Assembly (NCBI RefSeq): GCF_019468565.1
Contig: NZ_CP080521.1
Location: 3,224,001 to 3,288,000, forward strand
Direction of reading: 5' to 3'
Source: Pseudonocardia sp. DSM 110487
GTDB lineage: Bacteria; Actinomycetota; Actinomycetes; Mycobacteriales; Pseudonocardiaceae
Length of the DNA: 64,000 bases
Shown here: positions 25,975 through 34,319 of the stretch, one piece after another
How the letters are laid out: every line of letters begins with the position of its first letter
Position numbering within the stretch: the first letter of the stretch is position 1
Program-made: the position numbers and the translations under genes
The notes under the pieces: model-generated
The model's database searches: none
What the model saw: only the letters and a program-made list of their open reading frames with translations
What the model was told of the DNA's origin: nothing

Positions 25975-28062
25975 CTAAGGGAGTGCGTCCAGCAGCTTGT
26001 CCAGCGTGATCGGCAGCTCGCGCACCCGCACGCCCGTGGCGTGGTGCACCGCGTTCGACACGGCTGCCGCGGTGCCGACGATCCCGATCTCGCCGATGCC
26101 CTTCGCGCCCATCGGGTTGACGCGCGGGTCCGGCCGGTCCAGCCAGTACGCCTGCACGTCGCCGACGTCGGCGTCGACCGCCACGTGGTATTCGGCGAGG
26201 TCGTGGTTCACGACATGGCCGAACCGCGGATCGAGGATGCTCTCCTCCTCGAGCGCCATCGACAGCCCCATCGTCGTGCCGCCGATGAACTGGGAGCGGG
26301 CGGTGCGCGGGTTGACGATCCGCCCGGCGTCGAACACGCCGAGCAGCCGGGGCACCCGGATCTCGCCCGTGTCGGCGTGCACGCGCGCCTCGGCGAACTG
26401 CGCGCCGAACGCGAACATCGCGTAGTGCTCGGTCTCCGGGTTCGGTCCGATGGCCGCGTCCATCTCGTCGCCGTCGTCGGGGTCGGTGCCGAACTTCTCT
26501 CGGAACGCGCGCGCGGCCGCCACCAGCGCCGATCCCCAGCTGGACGTGCCGGACGAGCCGCCCGCGACCGATGCGGCCGGGTGGTCGGTGTCCCCGATCA
26601 GCACGTCGACGTCCTCGGTCGGCACACCCAGCGCGTCGGCGGTGATCTGCGCGAGCACGGTCCATGCGCCGGTGCCGAGATCGGCGGCGCCGATCCGGGC
26701 GACGTACCGACCGGCGTCGAACCGGATCACTGCGCTGGAGCGCTGGCGCATCGCCGGGTAGATCGACGACGCGACGCCCGTGCCGACCAGCCAGTCGCCC
26801 TCCCGGCGAACGGCGGGGCGAGGGTCGCGGCCGCCCCACCCGAACCGCTCGGCGCCCTCCCGCAGGCATTCCACGAGGCCGCGGCTGGAGAACGGCTTGC
26901 GGGACTCCGGGTCGGCGTCGGGCTCGTTGCGGATCCGCAGCTCGATCGGGTCGATGCCCAGCTCGTTGGCCAGCTCGTCCATCGCGACCTCGGGCGCGAA
27001 CATCCCGGGACACTCGCCGGGCGCCCGCATCCAGGACGGCACCGGCACGTCCAGCGCCGCGAGCCGGTGGGTGGTGCGCCGGTGCGGCGCCGCGTACATG
27101 TGGCGGCTCGGCACCGCGGTCTGCTCGGCGAACTCCTTGATCCGCGAGGTCTGCTCGACCACGTCGTGCGCGAGTGCGACCAGGTGCCCGTCCCGGTCGG
27201 CGCCCAGCTGGATCCGCTGGATCGTCGGGGTCCGGTAGCCGGCGAGGGCGAACATCTGCTGGCGGGTGAGCGCCAGCTTCACCGCGCGCCCGGGCACGGC
27301 CCGCGCCGCGAGTACCGCGAGGACGACGTGCGCGTGCGGGGTGCCCTTCGATCCGAAGCCGCCTCCCACGTACGGGCAGATCACGCGCACCCGCTCCTCG
27401 TCGAGGCCGAAGACCTTGCAGACGCCCGCGCGGTCCGGGTGCACGCCCTGGGTGGAGTCCCAGAGCGTCAGCGTGGCGCCGTCCCACAGGGCGGTCGTGG
27501 CGTGCGGCTCGATCGGGTTGTTGTGGTACATCGCGGTCGTGTAGGTCTGCCGCACCGTCACCGGCGCTTCGGCGAGTGCGGTGTCGACGTCGCCCTCGCC
27601 CCAGTCGGTGGGGAAGGTCGGGTTGACCACCTCAGGGGCGTACAGATCGTCGCGGTCGGCGGTCAGCGTGACGTCGTGCGGCTCTACGTCGTACTCGACC
27701 CGCACGAGGTCGGCGGCCCGGCGCGCGATCTCGGACGTCTCGGCGACCACGACCCCGATGAACTGCCCGCGGAAGGCGACCTCGGTGTCCTGCAGCACGG
27801 CGAGCTCGGCGTCGTCGGTGGACGCGAGGCGCTCCGCGGTGGCCGGGGTGAGCACGGCGAGCACCCCGTCGAGGACCTCGGCCGCCGTCGTGTCGATCCA
27901 GCTCACCCGGCCACGGGCGATCGTCGCCTGTACCGGGTGGCAGTACGCCGGGTTCGGCACCGGTGTCTCGTAGGCGTAGGGGGCGATGCCGCGCACCTTG
28001 TCGGCGCCGTCGCGGCGCACGATGTCGCGCCCGACGGCCATGGTCTCGAGCAGTTCGGTCAT
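25975..28062 (-). CDS. paoC: Molybdenum hydroxylase large subunit (PaoC/YagR-like aldehyde oxidoreductase)
   Basis: 695-residue Moco subunit of the xanthine oxidase family. Visible sites: YVGGGFGSKG, RAPGECPGMFAPEVAMDEL and the C-terminal GAKGIGEIGIVG, whose glutamate is the proposed catalytic base in the family. The sequence style is that of the PaoABC aldehyde oxidoreductases, which detoxify aromatic aldehydes. ATG overlaps the stop of the FAD subunit (ATGA). No XdhC/PaoD-type maturation chaperone is encoded next to it, so Moco sulfuration must come from elsewhere. Substrate specificity is inferred. Confidence 0.85.
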   Translation of the reverse strand: MTELLETMAVGRDIVRRDGADKVRGIAPYAYETPVPNPAYCHPVQATIARGRVSWIDTTAAEVLDGVLAVLTPATAERLASTDDAELAVLQDTEVAFRGQFIGVVVAETSEIARRAADLVRVEYDVEPHDVTLTADRDDLYAPEVVNPTFPTDWGEGDVDTALAEAPVTVRQTYTTAMYHNNPIEPHATTALWDGATLTLWDSTQGVHPDRAGVCKVFGLDEERVRVICPYVGGGFGSKGTPHAHVVLAVLAARAVPGRAVKLALTRQQMFALAGYRTPTIQRIQLGADRDGHLVALAHDVVEQTSRIKEFAEQTAVPSRHMYAAPHRRTTHRLAALDVPVPSWMRAPGECPGMFAPEVAMDELANELGIDPIELRIRNEPDADPESRKPFSSRGLVECLREGAERFGWGGRDPRPAVRREGDWLVGTGVASSIYPAMRQRSSAVIRFDAGRYVARIGAADLGTGAWTVLAQITADALGVPTEDVDVLIGDTDHPAASVAGGSSGTSSWGSALVAAARAFREKFGTDPDDGDEMDAAIGPNPETEHYAMFAFGAQFAEARVHADTGEIRVPRLLGVFDAGRIVNPRTARSQFIGGTTMGLSMALEEESILDPRFGHVVNHDLAEYHVAVDADVGDVQAYWLDRPDPRVNPMGAKGIGEIGIVGTAAAVSNAVHHATGVRVRELPITLDKLLDALP

Positions 28063-29060
28063 CAGGACTCCTCGGCGAGCTCGCGCAGGACCGCCACGAG
28101 CGTGCGCGTGAGCAGCGGGATCTTGAACGCGTTGCCGCCGTCTATCCCGTCCTGCGGGCGGGCGTCGGCCAGCTCGGCCTCGGCGGCTGCGCGGTAGCTG
28201 CGGGTCTCGGCCGTCGTCCCACGCAGCACGTCCTCCGCGCGCCATGCGCGCCACGGCTTGTGGGCGACGCCGCCGAACGCGATCCGGCAGTCGCGCACGA
28301 CCCCGTCCGCCACGTCGAGCGCGGCGGCCACCGAGACCAGCGCGAACGCGTACGAGGCGCGGTCGCGCACCTTGCGGTACCGCGAGCGGCGCGCCAGCGG
28401 CAGCGGCGGCAGGTCGATGGCGGTGATCAGGTCACCGTGCGCGAGAACGGTGTCCTGCTCGGGTCGATCCTCGGGTAGCCGGTGCAGGTCGACGAACGGG
28501 AGAGTGCGCTCGCCGTCGACGCCGAGCACGTGCACCTGTGCGTCGAGCGCGGCGAGGGCCACCGCCATGTCGGACGGGTGGGTGGCGATGCAGTGTTCGG
28601 AGGCGCCGAGCACTGCCTGCCCGCGGGTGGCACCCCCGATGGCCGAGCACCCCGATTCGGGCTCGCGCTTGTTGCACGGCGTGGTGACGTCCTGGAAGTA
28701 GACGCACCGGGTGCGCTGCAGCGGGTTGCCGCCACTCGTCGCCATGTTGCGCAGCTGCCCCGAGGCGCCGGAGAGCAGCGCCTCCGCGAGCACCGGGTAC
28801 CGCTCGCGGACGCGCCGGTCGGCGGCCAGGTCACTGTTGCGGACGCCCGCGCCGATGCGGAGGCCGCCGTCGTCGAGGTCGGTGACCTCGGCGGACGTGA
28901 GCGCCGTGATGTCGACGAGCAGGTCGGGTTCGGCCACGCCGAGTTTGAGGTGGTCGACGAGGTTGGTGCCACCGGCGAGGAACGCCGCGTCCGGGTCGGC
29001 GCTCACCGCCTGCACCGCGGCGGCCGCGTCGGCAGGGGTCTCGAAGGTGAAGGGCTTCAT
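28062..29060 (-). CDS. paoB: Molybdenum hydroxylase FAD subunit (PaoB-like)
   Basis: 332 residues. FAD-binding AGGTNLVDHLKLG (29-41) and GQLRNMATSGGNP (101-113), then a cysteine cluster Cys119, Cys129, Cys138 and a later cysteine in SEHCIATHP; PaoB-type subunits bind an extra [4Fe-4S] cluster in this insertion, so the same is likely here. The C-terminal CO-dehydrogenase flavoprotein domain (YRKVRDRASYAFALVSVAA) is complete. Overlaps both neighbours by four bases, consistent with one operon and stoichiometric assembly. Confidence 0.87.
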   Translation of the reverse strand: MKPFTFETPADAAAAVQAVSADPDAAFLAGGTNLVDHLKLGVAEPDLLVDITALTSAEVTDLDDGGLRIGAGVRNSDLAADRRVRERYPVLAEALLSGASGQLRNMATSGGNPLQRTRCVYFQDVTTPCNKREPESGCSAIGGATRGQAVLGASEHCIATHPSDMAVALAALDAQVHVLGVDGERTLPFVDLHRLPEDRPEQDTVLAHGDLITAIDLPPLPLARRSRYRKVRDRASYAFALVSVAAALDVADGVVRDCRIAFGGVAHKPWRAWRAEDVLRGTTAETRSYRAAAEAELADARPQDGIDGGNAFKIPLLTRTLVAVLRELAEES

Positions 29061-29578
29061 CGTTGTTCTCCCGCCGAGGTCACCCCAGCCGACGTGACCG
29101 CCGCGACGATGCCGACGTACGCCCCACAGCGGCAGAGGTTGCCGCTCATCCGCTCCGCGACCTCGTCGTGGTCCAGCCGCGGTTCGCTCCCGTGCGGCGT
29201 CACGGCGCTGGCCCACCCGGACCCCAGCTCGTCGAGCATGCCAACCGCGGAGCAGACCTGGCCGGGCGTGCAGTAGCCGCACTGGAGGCCGTCGTGGTCG
29301 AGGAACGCCTGCTGCACCGGATGCAGCTCGCCGCCCCGCGCGAGCCCGTCCGCGGTGGTCACCTCGTGGCCGTTGTGCGCAACGGCGAGCGCGAGGCAGG
29401 CCAGCGTCCGTCTGCCGTCGAGCAGCACGGTGCACGCGCCGCACTGCCCGTGGTCGCAGCCCTTCTTCGGGCTCGTCACCCCCAACCGCTCGCGGAGGGC
29501 GTCGAGCAGCGTCGTGCGGGTGTCGACGGTGACGGGGCGCGGTACGCCATCGACGATCAGCGTGATGTCGGCGTCCAT
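29057..29578 (-). CDS. paoA: Molybdenum hydroxylase [2Fe-2S] subunit (PaoA-like)
   Basis: 173 residues with the two cluster motifs: plant-ferredoxin type Cys41, Cys46, Cys49, Cys61 (CDHGQCGACTVLLDG) and the second pair sets Cys100/Cys103 (LQCGYCTPGQ) and Cys149/Cys151 (NLCRCGAY). It carries electrons from Moco to FAD. E. coli PaoA has a Tat signal; none is visible here, so this enzyme is probably cytoplasmic. First gene of the operon, 28 bases downstream of a TetR gene on the same strand. Confidence 0.9.
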   Translation of the reverse strand: MDADITLIVDGVPRPVTVDTRTTLLDALRERLGVTSPKKGCDHGQCGACTVLLDGRRTLACLALAVAHNGHEVTTADGLARGGELHPVQQAFLDHDGLQCGYCTPGQVCSAVGMLDELGSGWASAVTPHGSEPRLDHDEVAERMSGNLCRCGAYVGIVAAVTSAGVTSAGEQR

Positions 29579-29606
29579 ACCGGAGCTGTTCCCGGCACCG
29601 GCCCAC

Positions 29607-30296
29607 TCATGCCCGGATGCGGTCGAGCCACTCGGCCAGCAGCGCCTTCTCCCCGGCGGTGAGCGCGTCGACGTGGGGCAGGGCGGCGCGCAGGGCGACG
29701 GCGGCGGTCACCGGTCCGGGCTCGCGTCCGATGGGCTGGTCCGTCGTGATCGAGGCGATGACCGCTTCGCGGGCGGCGGTCGACAGCGCCGGGTCGCGCT
29801 GGTCTTCTGGGGTGGCGATGAGGGCGAGGGTCGTGCCGGAGCCGACGGCGCGAACGAGGTCGGCGGCGAGCGCCTCGGGTACGCGCAGGCGCCCCGCTTC
29901 GGCGATGCGCTGGATGTGGCCGGCCAGGATGTCGGCGGCGGCCCGGGCGGCCGGTGACGCGGCGGCGCGCGGCCGGCCGTACATGAGCGCATAGAGGGCG
30001 GGTCTCGCCAGGCCGAGCTCGACGTGCAGATCCCATCCGCGGCGCAGGTCGGCCACGGGGTCGCCGGACGGCGGAACGGCGGACTTGGTTTCGAGGTAGG
30101 TGCGCAGGCCGTGGGCCGCGACCGCGTCGAGCAACCCCTGCTTGTCGCCGAAGAAGCGGTAGATCGTCGGGGGCTGCACCCCGGCAGCGGCGCTGACCGC
30201 TCGCGTGGAGACCGCGTCCTCACCGCCCTCGGCGAGCAGATCCAGGGCCGCGGCGATGATGCGCTCCCTCGGGGGTGCCGCCTCGCTGGTGTCCAC
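29607..30296 (-). CDS. TetR/AcrR-family regulator
   Basis: 229 residues with an N-terminal HTH (RERIIAAALDLLAEGG, RAVSAAAGVQPPTIYRFFGDKQGLLDAV) and a helical ligand domain. GTG start with a TATCGT box 6 nt upstream (30303-30308). A strong 10-bp inverted repeat lies between it and the divergent NmrA-like gene, the typical TetR arrangement, so it probably represses that gene and perhaps itself and the molybdenum hydroxylase genes that follow on its own strand. Confidence 0.88.
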   Translation of the reverse strand: MDTSEAAPPRERIIAAALDLLAEGGEDAVSTRAVSAAAGVQPPTIYRFFGDKQGLLDAVAAHGLRTYLETKSAVPPSGDPVADLRRGWDLHVELGLARPALYALMYGRPRAAASPAARAAADILAGHIQRIAEAGRLRVPEALAADLVRAVGSGTTLALIATPEDQRDPALSTAAREAVIASITTDQPIGREPGPVTAAVALRAALPHVDALTAGEKALLAEWLDRIRA

Positions 30297-30302
30297 GAAT
30301 CG

Positions 30303-30308
30303 ACGATA
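30303..30308 (-). promoter_or_regulatory. -10 box, TATCGT (leaderless type)
   Basis: Minus-strand TAnnnT box 6 nt before the TetR GTG start. Confidence 0.4.
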
Positions 30309-30331
30309 ACACGGTCGTGTTTCCAGTGTAG

Positions 30332-30367
30332 TTATCAGTGGTATGGTGATCGTGATTCCACTGATAA
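30332..30367. promoter_or_regulatory. TetR-type operator, TTATCAGTGG-N16-CCACTGATAA
   Basis: Perfect 10-bp inverted repeat (30332-30341 and 30358-30367). The right arm ends one base before the GAGGAG ribosome site of the NmrA-like gene, so bound repressor would block its transcription start or early transcript. Confidence 0.8.
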
Positions 30368-30379
30368 CGAGGAGCGGCG

Positions 30380-31237
30380 ATGATCATCGTGACCGGAGCG
30401 AGCGGGCAGCTCGGCAGCGCCGTCGTGGACGACCTGCTGCAGCGGCTGCCTGCCGAAGAGTTCGGGGTGAGCGTTCGCGACCCGCGGAAGCTGGCGAACC
30501 TGGAGCAGCGCGGTGTGCGCGTGCGTCGCGGCGACTTCGCCGAGCCCGGGAGCCTGCAGGAGGCGTTCGAGGGTGCGTCACGCGTGCTGATCGTGTCGGC
30601 CGCTGCCACCGGCGACGCGGCACTCCGCCTGCACCGCAACGCCATCGACGCCGCCGTGGCCGCGAGGGTCAAGCGCATCGTCTACACGAGCCACATGGGT
30701 GCCGGCCACTCGTCTCCGTTCGCGCCGATGCCCGACCACGCCGCCACCGAGGACGCCCTGCGGGCGGCGGGTACGGCCTTCACCTCCCTGCGCAACGGCT
30801 TCTACGCCTCGACCGTCCCGAGGCTGCTGCAGCACGCCCTGCACACCGGTGAGCTGCGCGTTCCGCAGGACGGAGCCGTTGCATGGACCGCACACCGCGA
30901 TCTCGCCGAGGCTGCGGCGCGCACCCTCGTCGACGAGTTGTTCGACGGCCCCACCCCGCCGCTGACCGGCCCGGCGGCGATCGACATGGCCGGCGTCGCC
31001 GAGATCGCATCGCGCGTCCTCGGGCGCGAGATCCGGCACGTCGTCATCTCGGACGATGACTACCGGGACGACCTGCTCACCGGCGGCGTGCCGGCACAGG
31101 CGGCGGACATGCTCGTCGGCCTGTTCGCCGCGAGCCGGCGCGGTGACTTCGGACCGGCCGATCCCGCATTGCCCAGTCTTCTCGACCGTCCTGCGATCAC
31201 GCTCGAGGAGTACCTGCGTACGTCGCTCGTCGCCTAG
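30380..31237 (+). CDS. NAD(P)-binding NmrA/QOR2-like oxidoreductase
   Basis: 285-residue atypical SDR. GASGQLG (6-12) binds NAD(P); VKRIVYTSHMGAGHSSPF and TSLRNGFYASTVPRLL are typical of the YtfG/QOR2-like NmrA group, which reduces quinones or senses nucleotides. It lacks the classical YxxxK pair. Divergent from a TetR gene with a clear operator, so it is probably induced by an electrophile or drug-like ligand. ATG follows GAGGAG. Confidence 0.83.
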   Translation: MIIVTGASGQLGSAVVDDLLQRLPAEEFGVSVRDPRKLANLEQRGVRVRRGDFAEPGSLQEAFEGASRVLIVSAAATGDAALRLHRNAIDAAVAARVKRIVYTSHMGAGHSSPFAPMPDHAATEDALRAAGTAFTSLRNGFYASTVPRLLQHALHTGELRVPQDGAVAWTAHRDLAEAAARTLVDELFDGPTPPLTGPAAIDMAGVAEIASRVLGREIRHVVISDDDYRDDLLTGGVPAQAADMLVGLFAASRRGDFGPADPALPSLLDRPAITLEEYLRTSLVA

Positions 31238-31260
31238 AAGGGAACCGCACGGACTGGCGG

Positions 31261-31266
31261 TAGCGT
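31261..31266 (+). promoter_or_regulatory. -10 box, TAGCGT (leaderless type)
   Basis: TAnnnT box 9 nt before the ATG at 31276; no ribosome site is present. Confidence 0.35.
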
Positions 31267-31275
31267 GATCGGATC

Positions 31276-32151
31276 ATGACAGTCCTCGTCGTTGGCGGTA
31301 GCGGATTTCTCGGCAGGGAGGTTGCCCGGCAGTCATTGGCTGCGGGGCATCAGATGGCCGCGACATACCTGACCCGACCGACCGACGTGGCCGGCACGAC
31401 GTGGCACGCCATGGATATCCGGGACCGCCAGCAGGTCGCTGACCTGGTAACTGCGATCAAGCCGGACTTGGTGGTCAACGCAGCTTTCCAGAAGGCCGAC
31501 TGGGCGAGCAGCGCCGACGGCGCCGCGCACGTTGCCATCGCTGCCGCCTCGGTAGCCGCGCGACTGGTTCATGTATCCAGCGACGCGGTGTTCTCCGGTA
31601 CGGCGATCCGCTACGACGAGACGTCAGTACCTGACCCGACCACCCCCTACGGCGCCGCCAAGGCCGCAGCCGAGACCGCGATCAAGGCCATCAGTCCAAC
31701 CGCGGTGATCGCCCGCACCTCGTTGATCATCGGCGACGGCGGCTCTCTCCACGAGCGCCGAGTGCATGCCCTGGCCACCGGCCAGGTCACCGGGGTGCTG
31801 TTCACCGACGACGTGCGCTGCCCCGTCCACGTCGCCGACCTGGCCGCAGCACTTCTCGAACTTGCGTCATCCGACCATGCCGGCATCCACCATGTCGCGG
31901 GAACCGATGCGGTGAGCCGCCACGAACTGGGAACCCTGATCGCCCGTCGGGACGGTCTCGACACCGCCGCATTACCGGCCGGCCGGCGAGCCGACGCCAA
32001 CCGGCCCGGGCCGGTCGACGTACGCCTCGATTGCACCCTCACCCAGCAACGCCTACGTACCGAACTGCGCGGCGCCCGCCGGTTTCTCAACCGCCATACC
32101 GGTAGCGCGATCGACCAAGAACGTACGTTTGATCGCGAATCGGCCATCTAA
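31276..32151 (+). CDS. RmlD-like sugar-nucleotide reductase / extended SDR
   Basis: 291 residues. GGSGFLG at the N-terminus binds the dinucleotide; LVHVSSDAVFSG and TPYGAAKAAAE give the Ser and YxxxK catalytic positions of the dTDP-4-dehydrorhamnose reductase group. No other rhamnose-biosynthetic (rml) gene is adjacent, so the substrate could differ. Codon use and GC look somewhat lower than neighbours, which may point to separate history. TAGCGT at leaderless spacing precedes the ATG. Confidence 0.78.
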   Translation: MTVLVVGGSGFLGREVARQSLAAGHQMAATYLTRPTDVAGTTWHAMDIRDRQQVADLVTAIKPDLVVNAAFQKADWASSADGAAHVAIAAASVAARLVHVSSDAVFSGTAIRYDETSVPDPTTPYGAAKAAAETAIKAISPTAVIARTSLIIGDGGSLHERRVHALATGQVTGVLFTDDVRCPVHVADLAAALLELASSDHAGIHHVAGTDAVSRHELGTLIARRDGLDTAALPAGRRADANRPGPVDVRLDCTLTQQRLRTELRGARRFLNRHTGSAIDQERTFDRESAI

Positions 32152-32154
32152 CCT
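32149..32154 (+). promoter_or_regulatory. -10 box, TAACCT (leaderless type)
   Basis: TAnnnT box 6 nt before the GTG of the BtuF-like gene; it overlaps the stop of the gene before. Confidence 0.4.
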
Positions 32155-32160
32155 CGACGG

Positions 32161-33039
32161 GTGCGGATCGCCTCGCTGCTCCCGGCCGCCACCGAGATCG
32201 TGGCCGCTCTCGGGCGGGCGGACGACCTCGTCGCGGTCACCTACGAGTGCGAGGCGGCGATCCGGGAGCGCGTCCCCGTCGTCGTCGACACCGCGCTCCC
32301 GCCCGGGCTGGAGCCCGGCGAGATCGACGCGGTCGTCCGGGACCGGGCCGCCCGCGGGCTGCCGATGTACGAGCTGGACCGCGCCGCGCTCGCCGCGCTG
32401 CAGCCCGACCTGATCCTCACGCAGGACCTGTGCGCGGTGTGCGCGCTGCCCGCGGGGACCGTGGCCGATGCCCTGGACGCCATCGGCTGCCGGGCCGACG
32501 TGTTGTCGCTCGATCCGCGGTCGGTGGGGGACGTGCTCGGCGCGATCACGGCGGTCGGGGATCGGATCGGAGCATCGACCGAGCTCGTCGGCGTGTTGCG
32601 GGCCCGGCTCGACGCCGTCGCCGCCGCGGTCGGTGAACGCCCGCGGCCGCGCGTGCTGGTGCTGGAATGGGTCGACCCACCGTTCCTCGCCGGGCACTGG
32701 GTGCCCGAGCTGGTGCGTCGCGCGGGCGGCGAGCCGATCGGGGCGGTGGAGGGTGGCCGCAGCGTGACCGCAGACTGGGCCGAGCTCGCTGCGCTGGCCG
32801 CCGACGTCGTGCTCGTGGCGCCGTGCGGCTACGGCCTCGACGCCGCCACGGAGCAGGCGGCCGTCGTGCGTGAGCGGTTCGCGGGCGCGGCGGTGCTGGC
32901 GATCGACGCCGACTCCTACGTCGTCCGCGCCGGCCCGCGGATCGTCGACGGGATCGAGGCGATCGCGTGGGCGCTACACCCGGGAGCCATGCCGCCGCCC
33001 CCGCCGGGCCGGATCACGTGGTGTGCGCCGGCGCGGTGA
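32161..33039 (+). CDS. BtuF-like substrate-binding-fold protein without signal peptide
   Basis: 292 residues of the class III (BtuF/FhuD) binding-protein fold: RIASLLPAATEIVAALGR start, LQPDLILTQDLCAVCALP and VLVLEWVDPPFLAGHWVPEL. Members normally bind cobalamin or siderophores outside the membrane, but this one starts directly at the fold with no signal, a known cytoplasmic variant sometimes found alone. The last ~25 codons lie in a segment duplicated at 33.83 kb, and the Pro-rich tail (PPPPPGRITW) is part of it. Function uncertain. Confidence 0.75.
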   Translation: MRIASLLPAATEIVAALGRADDLVAVTYECEAAIRERVPVVVDTALPPGLEPGEIDAVVRDRAARGLPMYELDRAALAALQPDLILTQDLCAVCALPAGTVADALDAIGCRADVLSLDPRSVGDVLGAITAVGDRIGASTELVGVLRARLDAVAAAVGERPRPRVLVLEWVDPPFLAGHWVPELVRRAGGEPIGAVEGGRSVTADWAELAALAADVVLVAPCGYGLDAATEQAAVVRERFAGAAVLAIDADSYVVRAGPRIVDGIEAIAWALHPGAMPPPPPGRITWCAPAR

Positions 33040-33075
33040 ACCAGCCGGTGTAGGCGAGCACAAAGGCCGAGCGCC
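32957..33075. repeat. Segment A of an interleaved duplication
   Basis: Homologous to 33828-33947. It holds the 3' end of the BtuF-like gene and, on the minus strand, a fragment of a second copy of the small membrane protein's C-terminus (LAYTGWFTAP versus LAYAGWFTAP). Similarity is about 80% by eye. Confidence 0.8.
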
Positions 33076-33161
33076 GATGTAGGCAGCCGCTGCCGATGAC
33101 GGGGCGCATCCCGTTCGCTACATCTGGACGGCATGACCACACGCCTGTCCGAGGAGACGCG

Positions 33162-33767
33162 GTGAACGCCCAGGGACTTGTCCGCCTCCAGTACAACGCG
33201 ATAACCACCGGCGACCCGGAGGCCGCCGCGGCATCGGTGGCGCCCGACTTCGTCAACGACGAGGCCGCCGCGGAGCCGCCGGCCTGCGCATTGCCCGGGC
33301 CGGCCGGGCTGCTCGCCACCAGCGCATGGTTGCGCTTCGCCTTCTCCGACCTGGAGGTCGTCGAGCACACCTCGCTCGCCGACGCCGATCATGTGCTCTC
33401 ACACGTCACGTTCCGGGGTACGCACACCGGGCCGTTCACGCAGTTCGCGGATGGCCGGCTCACGCAGGTGGTCCCGCCGACCGGCCGGGCCTTCGCGGTC
33501 GACCAGGTGCACCTGTTCCGCGTGCGGGACGGCGAGCTGGTCGGCCATGCCGCAGTGCGCGACGACCTGGGCCTCATGACCCAGATCGGGGTGTTCCCGC
33601 CGACTCCGGCGGTCGGCCTGCGCATCGCGTGGTGGCGGCTGACGGGCCGGGCGGCAGCCGCTGGACGGGCCGTGGTCGCGGCGAGTGAGGAGGCCGCGGC
33701 TCGTCGCACCCACCGGCGCCCGCTGACGGAACCTCGGATCAACGAGTGGGCCGGACCGGTGCCGTGA
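33162..33767 (+). CDS. SnoaL-like polyketide cyclase / ester-cyclase-family protein
   Basis: 201 residues; the core (about 5-140) is NTF2-like, with VRLQYNAITTGDPEAAAASVAPDF, the HVTFRGTHTGPF strand, and VDQVHLFRVRDGELVGHAAVRDD, as in SnoaL-like ester cyclases. GTG start 5 nt after GAGGAG. The function of such stand-alone proteins is mostly unknown. Its last ten codons (INEWAGPVP and stop) come from a duplicated piece of the Lrp gene's 3' flank (33738-33826 versus 34926-35014), so the C-terminus was created by a rearrangement. Confidence 0.72.
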   Translation: MNAQGLVRLQYNAITTGDPEAAAASVAPDFVNDEAAAEPPACALPGPAGLLATSAWLRFAFSDLEVVEHTSLADADHVLSHVTFRGTHTGPFTQFADGRLTQVVPPTGRAFAVDQVHLFRVRDGELVGHAAVRDDLGLMTQIGVFPPTPAVGLRIAWWRLTGRAAAAGRAVVAASEEAAARRTHRRPLTEPRINEWAGPVP

Positions 33768-33826
33768 TCGGCCGGTCGAAGATCAGATGGGTCTGGGCGT
33801 GGCCGACCTCGGGCCGGGTGGTGAGG
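33738..33826. repeat. Segment B: copy of the Lrp gene 3' end
   Basis: 89 bases, 87 identical to 34926-35014 and in the same orientation. It supplies the final codons and stop of the SnoaL-like gene and abuts segment A' directly, marking a recombination joint near 33827. Confidence 0.92.
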
Positions 33827-33827
33827 C

Positions 33828-33947
33828 AGGCGATCGCGTGGGTGCTGCACCCGGACGATGTGCCGCCGCCCCCGCCGGGCCGGATCACGTGGTGCGCTTC
33901 GGCGCGGTGAACCAACCCGCGTAGGCCAGCAGGAGGCCGAGCGCGCC
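33828..33947. repeat. Segment A' of an interleaved duplication
   Basis: Copy of 32957-33075: a remnant of the BtuF-like 3' end followed by the 3' end of the intact small membrane protein gene. It joins segment B without spacer. Confidence 0.8.
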
Positions 33948-34319
33948 GAGTGCCGCGAAGAACCCGCGGGCCACGATCGTCGCGGTGGGGGAGAGCATGG
34001 TGGCGTCGACGCCCGCCTGGATCGTCGACGGTGTGGCGATGAGAAGGAATCCGCGGATCGCCACGAACCAGCCGAAGAGCGAGATCGTCACGGCGAGCGG
34101 GCCGCGCCAGTTGCGGTGCAGGCCGATGACGACCAGCCCGGCGGCGAGCATGAGCGCGCCGAGCATCAGCACGTTGAAGGTCTGGGCGAAAAGATCGCCT
34201 ACCAGGCCGTTCAGGTCGGGCAGGCGGATCGCGTACACGATCCCGAAGGTCGCGACGTAGGGCCCGATCACGCGGGCGAACGCCCGGGTGCGCAGGGCTG
34301 CGTCGTCAGTGCGTTGCAT
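33885..34319 (-). CDS. Small four-helix membrane protein
   Basis: 144 residues with about four transmembrane helices (YVATFGIVYAI, FNVLMLGALMLAAGLVVIGL, PLAVTISLFGWFVAIRGFLLI, FFAALGALGLLLAYAGWF). No catalytic motif; I do not recognise a named family. Its start lies inside the end of the TetR gene (14-base overlap), so the TetR protein probably controls it. A fragment of a paralogous C-terminus survives at 33.01-33.06 kb. Confidence 0.72.
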   Translation of the reverse strand: MQRTDDAALRTRAFARVIGPYVATFGIVYAIRLPDLNGLVGDLFAQTFNVLMLGALMLAAGLVVIGLHRNWRGPLAVTISLFGWFVAIRGFLLIATPSTIQAGVDATMLSPTATIVARGFFAALGALGLLLAYAGWFTAPKRTT

